Shown: piece after piece, positions 1 through 5,670 of the stretch | Layout: every line of letters starts with the position of its first letter | Position numbering within the stretch: position 1 is the first letter of the stretch | Assembly (NCBI GenBank): GCA_031257595.1 | Contig: JAIROH010000157.1 | Coordinates: 1-9,847, forward strand | Source: Treponema sp. | Lineage (GTDB): Bacteria > Spirochaetota > Spirochaetia > Treponematales > Breznakiellaceae | Direction: 5' to 3' | DNA length: 9,847 bases | Translations under genes and position numbers: made by a program | Notes under the pieces: generated by a model | What the model was told of the DNA's origin: nothing | Seen by the model: the letters and a program-made list of their open reading frames with translations, nothing else | The model's database searches: none

Positions 1-22
1 GTCCGGCGCTTTTTGGGTACGG

Positions 23-94
23 GCGCATGCGCCTGCCCCACTAAGCAGCGATGCGGGCTAAAGCTATCATTTTGGCGTTTGATTTTGTCAGAAC
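23..94 (-). repeat. Intergenic repeat element, copy 1, 3' of the last permease gene
   Basis: Read on the minus strand, this begins one base after the TAG of the permease gene with GTTCTGACAAAATCAAA. It continues through ATGATAGC and TCGCTGCTTAGTG and ends in GGGCAG followed by the palindrome GCGCATGCGC (23-32). The same blocks occur in the same order and almost the same spacing at 3759-3830 (copy 2), also directly after a stop codon. Between the blocks lies a variable segment, TTTAGCCCGCA here and AAAACCCACG in copy 2. In copy 2 that segment is one arm of a long hairpin. The matching arm for copy 1 is not in bases 1-22 and would lie beyond the window edge. The role is unknown; a 3' UTR terminator or processing structure or a dispersed repeat both fit. 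Confidence 0.75.
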
Positions 95-95
95 A

Positions 96-1004
96 CTACC
101 CCTTCTCATAAGGCAGGCCCGACGCTTTCGGCGCGTAATCCTTGCCGCTAAAGAACACCAGCGTAACCAGCGTAATAATGTAGGGCAGCGCGTTAAAAAA
201 TTCAGGGGGAAGAAAATTCAGTGATTCGATATTGACGATATACACAGCCAGGGCCGCGGAAGTTCCAAAGAGCAGTGACGAACCGAGTATCCCCAGGGGA
301 AGCCAGCGGCCAAATGAGACAGCGGCCAGGGCGATAAAGCCTTTGCCGTTTATCGTATTCACCGTGTACTGAATCGTCTGGGTAAGGACAAGACAGCCGC
401 CGGCAAGTCCGGCAAGGATCCCCGATACAATGACCGCGGCATAGCGGTAACGAATAACGTTGATCCCCGCCGAAGCCGCGGCCTGCGGATGTTCGCCGCA
501 GGAGCGGAGCCGCAGTCCCCAGGGCCGTTTGTAAAGCATCGCCCACGAAAGAAAGAGAATTGCCAGGGCGAGCCAGGCCGTAGGATAAATTCCGCCGATT
601 GACGGCGCCATCCCCAGTTTGAAAGGCTGGCTTCTTTCCTGCTGAAAAATAATTTGGCAGGCAAAAACCGTTATCCCCGGAGCCAGCAGGTTAATGCCGG
701 TACCGGAGATAACCTGATCGGCGTTAAGGGTGATTGAAGCAAACGCGTGAATTACCGAAAAAAGCCCGCCGACAGCGGCGGCCAGCAGGAGGGCCAGGGG
801 AACGGAAAGCCCTCCGGCCTGGGTTTCCAAAAGCCGGTGGCTTGCCGCGGCGGTAAAGGCGCCAAAGGCCATAAGGCCTTCAAGGGCAATGTTCACCACC
901 CCGCTTCGCTCACAGATCATCCCCCCCGTGGCGGCGATAAGGATCGGGGCGACTATCATCAGTATTGAAGGAATCATGCCCAGTACGATTTGGGGAAAAT
1001 TCAT
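96..1004 (-). CDS. BMP-type ABC transporter, second permease subunit (NupQ/YufQ-like)
   Basis: This 302-aa inner-membrane protein is mostly hydrophobic, with about eight to ten predicted membrane segments, as expected for a full-length BPD_transp_2 permease. The motif ERSGVVNIALEGLM (residues 32-45) and NADQVISGTG (94-103) are typical of the smaller of the two permeases that partner BMP-family binding proteins, for example NupQ of Bacillus. It should pair with the permease encoded at 1001-2143 to form the translocation channel for a nucleoside-like substrate. Its ATG overlaps the upstream stop codon as ATGA (1001-1004), so translation is probably coupled. It is the last gene of the operon; the repeat element follows its TAG. 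The family call is firm; the substrate is inferred only from the family. Confidence 0.93.
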   Translation of the reverse strand: MNFPQIVLGMIPSILMIVAPILIAATGGMICERSGVVNIALEGLMAFGAFTAAASHRLLETQAGGLSVPLALLLAAAVGGLFSVIHAFASITLNADQVISGTGINLLAPGITVFACQIIFQQERSQPFKLGMAPSIGGIYPTAWLALAILFLSWAMLYKRPWGLRLRSCGEHPQAAASAGINVIRYRYAAVIVSGILAGLAGGCLVLTQTIQYTVNTINGKGFIALAAVSFGRWLPLGILGSSLLFGTSAALAVYIVNIESLNFLPPEFFNALPYIITLVTLVFFSGKDYAPKASGLPYEKG

Positions 1005-2143
1005 TGTTCATCTCCATGGGCTTTTTCCTTCATCTGCCAGTTCACAAGGATCCTCACCCCTGCCCGCAGGGATATAAATACAACCACCAGCCCCATAATT
1101 ATCGAAGTTATTTCTTTGGGGATCTGCCGGGACTGCATAAGCGGCTGGGCCGACTTGAGCATGCCGAAAAGCAGGCCGGACAGGGCCGTTCCCCAGGCCG
1201 TACTGTTTCCGACCAGGGCCACCGCGATACCGTCAAAACCGTAGCCGTCCTGAAACGCCGGAACCCGGCCATGGGTAAACGAGCCGAGGGCCACAATCGC
1301 CCCGGCAAGGCCGGCAAAGGCCCCCGAAATCGCCATCGCGCTTGTAATGCTGCCGTTAACACTGATGCCCCCGTAGCGGGCCGCTTCCCTGTTAAACCCC
1401 GTCGCCCTTAACGAATAACCAAGCCTGGTCTTCCCCATGATGAGCCAAAAAAACACCGCCGCCGCCAGGGTAAACCAAAGGCCGTAATTGAGCCGCGAGC
1501 CGTTGGTAAGCCTTTCCAGAAAAGGACTGCGGATCATCGCCGTGGCGGGAAAATCCGGAGTCCGGTAGGTGTTTGCCCCGGGCATGTTCAGCGCGATAAG
1601 CCGTGATCCGTAAAGGGCTATGTAGTTCATCATGATCGTGGCGACGACTTCGGAAACGCTGAACTTTGCCTTGAACCAGCCGACAACGCCGCCCCAAACG
1701 GCGCCGGCGGCCAGCGCCGCGACAAGGGCGACAAACCAGTGAAGCGCCGGAACCGGCGGAAAAAAGATCGCGGTAAGCTGGGCGGCGGTAAGGCCGGCCG
1801 CGTACTGACCTTCCGCGCCTATGTTGAACAAGCCCGTCCGGGCGGCAAATGCCATTGAAAATCCGCACAGTATCAGGGGCATCGACATAACAAGCCATTC
1901 GCCGGTATAGCGGACATTCCAGGTATAGCGGCGGAGATCAAAACCCGTTACCACCTGAACGATGGCGGAATACAGGCCCGAAGGTTTCCGGCCCACAATC
2001 AGTATCAACAGGGTACCCACAAGAAAACCCAGCGCCACAACAACCACGGACACAAGGCCGTCGGAACGGGTAAAGACTTCAAGAAGATTTTTTCTAAGGC
2101 TGAAAGAGCCGGACACCGTTTTATTCCCCCGTTCCTTTTTCAT
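1001..2143 (-). CDS. BMP-type ABC transporter, first permease subunit (NupP/YufP-like)
   Basis: This is a 380-aa integral membrane protein of the BPD_transp_2 family. A short basic cytoplasmic N-terminus (residues 1-27) precedes the first membrane segment (about 29-50). The signature ARTGLFNIGAEGQY (101-114) and the stretch FSVSEVVATIMMNYIA (161-176) are characteristic of the larger permease in BMP-associated importers such as B. subtilis NupP. It would form the channel together with the 96-1004 product and be driven by the 2140-3663 ATPase. Its start ATG (2141-2143) overlaps the ATPase stop as ATGA, and its own stop overlaps the next ATG the same way, so the three genes form one tightly coupled unit. 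Length and motif set look complete, with no frameshift. Confidence 0.93.
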   Translation of the reverse strand: MKKERGNKTVSGSFSLRKNLLEVFTRSDGLVSVVVVALGFLVGTLLILIVGRKPSGLYSAIVQVVTGFDLRRYTWNVRYTGEWLVMSMPLILCGFSMAFAARTGLFNIGAEGQYAAGLTAAQLTAIFFPPVPALHWFVALVAALAAGAVWGGVVGWFKAKFSVSEVVATIMMNYIALYGSRLIALNMPGANTYRTPDFPATAMIRSPFLERLTNGSRLNYGLWFTLAAAVFFWLIMGKTRLGYSLRATGFNREAARYGGISVNGSITSAMAISGAFAGLAGAIVALGSFTHGRVPAFQDGYGFDGIAVALVGNSTAWGTALSGLLFGMLKSAQPLMQSRQIPKEITSIIMGLVVVFISLRAGVRILVNWQMKEKAHGDEQ

Positions 2144-3663
2144 GCTTCGGCTACCCCCGCCATCATGGCGCCTATACGCCGTTCGTCGGCATCCGCCGCC
2201 GGAACAACGCCTGCCACACGGCCCTTTGAAACCGCGGCGATACGGTCGCAGAGGGCGATAATCTCATCCAGCTCAAAGGATACCAGCAGTACCGCCCTGC
2301 CTTTGTCCCGTTCTCCCACAATACGGCGGTGTATGTATTCAATCGCCCCTATGTCAAGTCCGCGGGTAGGTTGGGCGACAACAAGCAGTTCCGGAGAAAG
2401 GTCGATTTCCCTGGCAATGACGGCCTTTTGCTGGTTCCCCCCGGACATGCCTTTTACCGGCGTCGCCGGCCCGCCGCCCGCCCGTATGTCAAATTCCCCG
2501 ATAAGGGCCCCGGCATGATCGGCTATCGCGGAAAAACGGAGAAACCCGAATCTGTCTGAATAGGGATTACGCCTGAAACTTTTAAGGATAAAATTTTCGT
2601 CTATGCGAAAGTCCAGTATCAGGCCGTGTTTGTGCCTGTCTTCGGGAACAAAGCCTATGCCGTCTTCGTTTCTGCGCCGTATGGTTTCACGGGAAATGTC
2701 TTTGCCTTTAAGGAGAATGCGACCCGACTTAACCGGCAAAAGCCCCGATATGGCGGCAGTCAGTTCCGACTGACCGTTTCCGTCAACCCCGGCAATGCCG
2801 ACAATTTCTCCCGCGCGGACTTCCAGTGAAAGCCCGCTTACCGCGGGCACGCCCTTTGAGCCGATAACGGTAAGGTCTTCTATTTTAAGAACCAGTTCGC
2901 CCGGACGCGCGGATTTCTTTTCAATCCTGAAAGCCACCTCCCGGCCTACCATCATTTCGGCAAGTTTCCGTTCATCCGTATCCTTGACGGCAACCGTTCC
3001 GACACAGCGGCCCCGCCTGAGTACCGTACAACGGCCGGCGGCGGCTTTTATCTCCTTGAGCTTATGGGTGATAAACACAATCGTTTTGCCTTCGGAACGC
3101 AGGCGGTTAAATATTTCAAGAAGCTCGTCGACTTCCCGCGGGGCGAGCACCGCCGTGGGTTCGTCGAAGATCAGAATGTCGGCGTTACGGTAAAGTATTT
3201 TCAGGATTTCTACCCGCTGCTGCATGCCTACGGTGATGTTCTCGATTTTCGCCTTTGAGTCAACGGCAAGGCCGTAGGTTTCGGAAAGCTCCGCCACGCG
3301 CTTTTCCGCCCGCGAAAGATCCAGATTCCCCACAAGGTTTTTCGGCTCCATCCCAAGAACGATATTTTCGGTAACGGTAAAGTTGTGTACAAGCTTGAAA
3401 TGCTGATGTACCATGCCGATGCCCAGCGCCGTAGCGTCGTTGGGGCTTTTTATCCGGGCTTCTTTGCCCCGTATCCTGATAACGCCGTTATCGCACTCAT
3501 AGAGGCCGAACAGGATCGACATAAGGGTTGATTTACCGGCGCCGTTCTCTCCCAAAAGGGCATGAATCTCGGCATCGGCAACCTCAAGGCTGATCCTGTC
3601 GTTGGCTATAACACCGGGGAAAACCTTGGTAATACCGATCATCTCAATCGCGGGTACGGACAC
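2140..3663 (-). CDS. BMP-type ABC transporter, double ATP-binding subunit (NupO/YufO-like)
   Basis: This 507-aa protein has two fused nucleotide-binding domains. NBD1 (about 5-245) has Walker A GENGAGKST (38-46), Q-loop Q87, the family-specific signature ITVGMQQ (143-149), Walker B ILIFDEPT (163-170) and switch His200. NBD2 (about 255-500) has a degenerate P-loop GVDGNGQ (292-298), a canonical signature SGGNQQ (407-412), Walker B with Gln431 in place of the catalytic Glu (AQPTRGLD) and Ser462 where the switch His would be. NBD2 is therefore probably non-hydrolytic, which is the norm for this subfamily. The start is GTG (3661-3663), supported by an AAAAGAGG ribosome site (3669-3676) five bases upstream; the internal ATG at residue 8 lacks one. 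The gene is 168 nt downstream of the lipoprotein gene, with a hairpin between them, and overlaps the next permease by ATGA. The substrate is inferred from family only. Confidence 0.94.
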   Translation of the reverse strand: MSVPAIEMIGITKVFPGVIANDRISLEVADAEIHALLGENGAGKSTLMSILFGLYECDNGVIRIRGKEARIKSPNDATALGIGMVHQHFKLVHNFTVTENIVLGMEPKNLVGNLDLSRAEKRVAELSETYGLAVDSKAKIENITVGMQQRVEILKILYRNADILIFDEPTAVLAPREVDELLEIFNRLRSEGKTIVFITHKLKEIKAAAGRCTVLRRGRCVGTVAVKDTDERKLAEMMVGREVAFRIEKKSARPGELVLKIEDLTVIGSKGVPAVSGLSLEVRAGEIVGIAGVDGNGQSELTAAISGLLPVKSGRILLKGKDISRETIRRRNEDGIGFVPEDRHKHGLILDFRIDENFILKSFRRNPYSDRFGFLRFSAIADHAGALIGEFDIRAGGGPATPVKGMSGGNQQKAVIAREIDLSPELLVVAQPTRGLDIGAIEYIHRRIVGERDKGRAVLLVSFELDEIIALCDRIAAVSKGRVAGVVPAADADERRIGAMMAGVAEA

Positions 3664-3729
3664 AACAGCCTCTTTTAACGTTCCGACAAATACATCTTAG
3701 TTTTGGCAAAAACAAAGAGCAAAGAGCGT

Positions 3730-3799
3730 CAAAACCCACATCGCCGGGGGTGATACATGCGCATGCGCCTGCCCTCACTAAGCAGCGACGTGGGTTTTG
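3730..3799 (-). terminator. Long hairpin ending in TTTT between the binding-protein and ATPase genes
   Basis: The arms 3730-3744 and 3785-3799 pair over 15 positions. Left to right on the plus strand they are AAAACCCACATCGC and GCGACGTGGGTTTT, plus an outer C-G pair. The single A/C mismatch becomes a U-G wobble in the minus-strand transcript. The 40-nt loop contains the palindrome GCGCATGCGC (3759-3768), able to form a second small hairpin. In the mRNA the 3' arm ends in GUGGGUUUU, a short U tract. It may act as a leaky terminator or a processing or stability barrier that keeps the lipoprotein more abundant than the membrane and ATPase subunits. The pairing is seen; the function is inferred. 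Confidence 0.55.
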
Positions 3800-3830
3800 C
3801 TACCATTAGACAATTTGATTTTGTCAGAAC
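3759..3830 (-). repeat. Intergenic repeat element, copy 2, 3' of the lipoprotein gene
   Basis: This is the second copy of the element at 23-94. It starts (minus strand) one base after the TAA of the binding-protein gene with the same 17-mer GTTCTGACAAAATCAAA (3814-3830). It then has ATGGTAGC, a variable arm, TCGCTGCTTAGTGAGGGCAG and GCGCATGCGC. Compared with copy 1 it has one extra base in the GTGAGGG segment and one fewer in the variable arm. Both copies have the same orientation relative to the genes. The rest of the intergenic interval (3664-3729) holds the ATPase ribosome site, a short AAAGAGC tandem and no recognisable promoter. Confidence 0.75.
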
Positions 3831-3831
3831 C

Positions 3832-4944
3832 TTAGTCCATAGCCTTGAGGTTTTGGGGGAAACCCGGCAGGGCTTTGGCGGCCGCGTGGGTCGCCGCAAC
3901 CTGAATCGCGCCGTCTTTTATCCGCTGCGCGGCTTCGTTGATTTTGGCTTTAATGCCGGCGGACATGGCCGGGTTCGTTTCCGCATAACCGACGCCGTCG
4001 GCCTTAAGATCCAGCGTGATCGTCTCACCCTTGAAGGTACCGTTCTTTACCGAGGTAAGGCCATAGTAGGTAGCCGATTCTACCCGTTTGATCATCGAAG
4101 TATAAACCGCCGAATCGGTATCGTTGTAAAGACCGTCCTCAAACTGATCCGAATCGACTCCAATGGCCCAGACGTTTTTGTTCTGAGCGCGGTACTCTTT
4201 TGCCTGGGCAATGGTTCCGCCTCCGCTGGCCCCCGCCGCGGAATAGATAATGTAGACCCCGGAATCGTACCAGTTCTTTGCCTGGGATTTTGCCAGGGCG
4301 GGATCGTCCCAACTGCCCACATAGTAGTCGACGATTTCCGCGCCGGGAAGGATCGAAAGAATCCCCTGGACATAGCCTATCTCGAATTTGGTGATCGTGG
4401 GGTCAACAACGCCGCCGATAAAACCAAAGCGGGGGTTGGGAATATTGTCTTCGACCGCCTTGAGCGCGGCCGCGGCGCCAACCAGGTAGGAGCCTTCATG
4501 TTCGGCAAAAACCGCCTGGAGAATATTGTGATTCGGGACATAGTCAACGTCAACAATCATATAGTTCTGATCGGGATTTTTCCGGGCGGTGGTTAACGTA
4601 GCGTTGTCAAACGTAAAACCCGCACTAATGATAAGGTCATAGCCATCGTCGGTGGCCTGTTGAAGCATGGGGAGAAACATGTCCTGGGACGGAGCGCTGA
4701 TAAAGTCGTAGGCGGCGCCCCGTTTGGAAGGATTGTCCCAGGTATCGCCGTAAAACCGGAGAATACCCCGCCATACCGCCGCGTTAAACGACTTGTCGTC
4801 AATACCGCTGGCGTCGGTCAGAAGCCGGCAGGTTATGTCATCGCTTTCCGCCTGCCGGGGCGCCTGTTTGCCGCATCCCGGAGCCAGAACCGCCAAAAAA
4901 ACGGCGCCGGCAACTGGCAAAAAAAGCTTTCTCATTTTCTTCAT
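3832..4944 (-). CDS. BMP/PnrA-like substrate-binding lipoprotein of the ABC importer
   Basis: This 370-aa lipoprotein captures the importer's ligand outside the inner membrane. A lysine-rich N-terminus (MKKMRK), a hydrophobic segment (7-21) and LAPGC with Cys24 form a type II signal peptide; the Pro at -2 makes the lipobox loose, as is common in spirochaetes. BMP-family hallmarks are DASGIDDKSFN (44-54), SAGFTF (107-112), GFIGG (174-178), FEIGY (187-191) and AIGVDSDQ (260-267). The family includes Treponema PnrA, which binds purine nucleosides, so a nucleoside is the best guess; a riboflavin-type ligand is possible. The frame stays open to an ATG at 5022, but that codon falls within a candidate -10 box and lacks a ribosome site. 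The ATG at 4944 has AAGGAGAA six bases upstream and gives a proper signal peptide, so it is chosen here. Confidence 0.93.
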   Translation of the reverse strand: MKKMRKLFLPVAGAVFLAVLAPGCGKQAPRQAESDDITCRLLTDASGIDDKSFNAAVWRGILRFYGDTWDNPSKRGAAYDFISAPSQDMFLPMLQQATDDGYDLIISAGFTFDNATLTTARKNPDQNYMIVDVDYVPNHNILQAVFAEHEGSYLVGAAAALKAVEDNIPNPRFGFIGGVVDPTITKFEIGYVQGILSILPGAEIVDYYVGSWDDPALAKSQAKNWYDSGVYIIYSAAGASGGGTIAQAKEYRAQNKNVWAIGVDSDQFEDGLYNDTDSAVYTSMIKRVESATYYGLTSVKNGTFKGETITLDLKADGVGYAETNPAMSAGIKAKINEAAQRIKDGAIQVAATHAAAKALPGFPQNLKAMD

Positions 4945-4972
4945 AATAATTTCTCCTTCAAGATACGGGATG

Positions 4973-5000
4973 TTTTCCCAAAAACTGAAGTTTTGGAAAA
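4973..5000. repeat. Leader hairpin with AACTTCAGTT centre upstream of the lipoprotein gene
   Basis: TTTTCCCAAAAACT (4973-4986) pairs with AGTTTTGGAAAA (4989-5000) around a two-base GA turn, leaving two single-base bulges. On the minus strand the centre reads AACTTCAGTT. It lies between the candidate promoter and the ribosome site of the lipoprotein gene, so it would be in the 5' UTR, about 15 nt upstream of the Shine-Dalgarno sequence. A second, sequence-distinct hairpin with the same ten-base centre lies at 9376-9403. The function is unknown; mRNA stabilisation or a short dispersed palindrome are the simplest readings. Confidence 0.6.
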
Positions 5001-5017
5001 GCTTCCAGTGTGTTTTA

Positions 5018-5047
5018 AACATAACTTTTTCCCCGTTAACGGGTCAA
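5018..5047 (-). promoter_or_regulatory. Candidate sigma-70 promoter of the ABC importer with an embedded palindrome
   Basis: On the minus strand TTGACC (5042-5047) is followed after 18 nt by TATGTT (5018-5023), a reasonable -35/-10 pair. The perfect 12-bp palindrome CCCGTTAACGGG (5032-5043) overlaps the inner edge of the -35 box and the spacer, a position where a bound dimeric regulator would block RNA polymerase. Transcription would start near 5010 and give a 65-nt leader containing the 4973-5000 hairpin. The match is by eye; no regulator gene is adjacent. Confidence 0.45.
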
Positions 5048-5123
5048 GACAATGTTTTTTGCCAGCAAGAATTTCTCCCCGCCGCGCCCTGACAATATGG
5101 CTGCCGGGACATGGGATACGTGG

Positions 5124-5153
5124 TTGACACCGGGTTATTTGTCCTGATACCAT
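5124..5153 (+). promoter_or_regulatory. Candidate promoter for the response regulator gene
   Basis: TTGACA (5124-5129) is followed after 18 nt by TACCAT (5148-5153), which is preceded by TGA and so forms an extended -10. This would give a leader of about 50 nt. Closer to the gene there is also a perfect TTGACA (5156-5161) and a perfect TATAAT (5186-5191), but they are 24 nt apart, too far for one sigma-70 promoter; TATAAT alone could serve with a poor -35. An inverted repeat CAATT-AC-AATTG (5164-5175) lies between them. Which box is used cannot be decided from the sequence. Nothing else is recognised between 5048 and 5213 except the ribosome site AGGAG (5205-5209). Confidence 0.35.
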
Positions 5154-5213
5154 ATTTGACAAACAATTACAATTGGGAAAGCTTCTATAATCTCATGCAA
5201 AAGCAGGAGCGGC

Positions 5214-5585
5214 ATGGTCAAAAACATCTTAATAGTCGATGATTCGAGGATTATGCGCAACATTGTAAAGAATATCTTTCTTCAACTGAAAATCCCGTGT
5301 GAATTCGTGGAAGCGGCGGACGGTCAGGAGGCCCTGCAAAAACTGCTCGCCGGGGAAATTCACATGGTTCTTTTGGACTGGAACATGCCAAAACTTTTGG
5401 GAATTGATTTTCTAAAAAAGGTTCGTAACATAGAGCGGTTTAAAGAACTTCCCATTATCATGATTACAAGCGAATCGGCGAAATACAATGTTATCGACGC
5501 GATAGACGCCGGCGTTACCGACTACATTGTCAAACCTATTGACGAAAAGCTGTTTTTGCAAAAAATATCCCAGGTTGTCATTTGA
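5214..5585 (+). CDS. Single-domain CheY-like response regulator
   Basis: This 123-aa protein is a stand-alone receiver domain with no output domain. All active-site residues are present: acidic pair Asp9-Asp10 (ILIVDDS), phospho-acceptor Asp55 in VLLDWNMP, Thr85 in MITSES and Lys107 in the VKP motif. The start ATG has AGGAG four bases upstream. The gene lies 85 nt before the CheA-like sensor kinase on the same strand, so the kinase is the obvious phosphodonor. With no DNA-binding or enzymatic domain it must act by protein contact, for example on the flagellar switch, on another regulator, or as a phosphate sink. It need not be the chemotaxis CheY, since no other che gene is nearby. The target is unknown. 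Confidence 0.92.
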   Translation: MVKNILIVDDSRIMRNIVKNIFLQLKIPCEFVEAADGQEALQKLLAGEIHMVLLDWNMPKLLGIDFLKKVRNIERFKELPIIMITSESAKYNVIDAIDAGVTDYIVKPIDEKLFLQKISQVVI

Positions 5586-5619
5586 CCCGTGAAAGAACCA
5601 TCCTGGGTTCTTTCACGGG
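5586..5619 (+). terminator. Strong hairpin between the response regulator and kinase genes
   Basis: CCCGTGAAAGAACC (5586-5599) pairs perfectly with GGTTCTTTCACGGG (5606-5619) around a six-base loop, starting at the first base after the TGA stop. The following sequence (GCCTGGCTTC) has no T run, so this is a poor intrinsic terminator. Partial termination, protection of the upstream message from 3' exonucleases, or a processing site would each raise the regulator-to-kinase ratio. The remaining 50 nt up to the kinase start hold only its ribosome site. Confidence 0.6.
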
Positions 5620-5670
5620 CCTGGCTTCGTATTTTGAAATTGAACGGGCGCTTAAAAAAAGGAGAGACCA

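Noticed and set aside
23..94. Integron attC recombination site
   Set aside because: The position right after stop codons and the variable stem are reminiscent of attC, but the GTTRRRY/RYYYAAC core pair is absent. The outer GTTCTGAC block has no complementary partner at the far end of copy 2, and no integrase is present.
3757..4596. Open frame of 279 codons on the plus strand
   Set aside because: It lies antisense to the well-supported BMP lipoprotein gene and has no recognisable family, ribosome site or promoter; it is a codon-bias shadow.
4945..5022. N-terminal extension of the lipoprotein to an ATG at 5022
   Set aside because: The extra 26 residues would precede the signal peptide, the ATG overlaps the candidate -10 box, there is no ribosome site, and the leader contains a hairpin. 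The ATG at 4944 has a strong AAGGAGAA site.
5156..5191. Promoter made of TTGACA (5156-5161) and TATAAT (5186-5191)
   Set aside because: Each box is perfect alone but the spacer is 24 nt, outside the workable range for one sigma-70 promoter.
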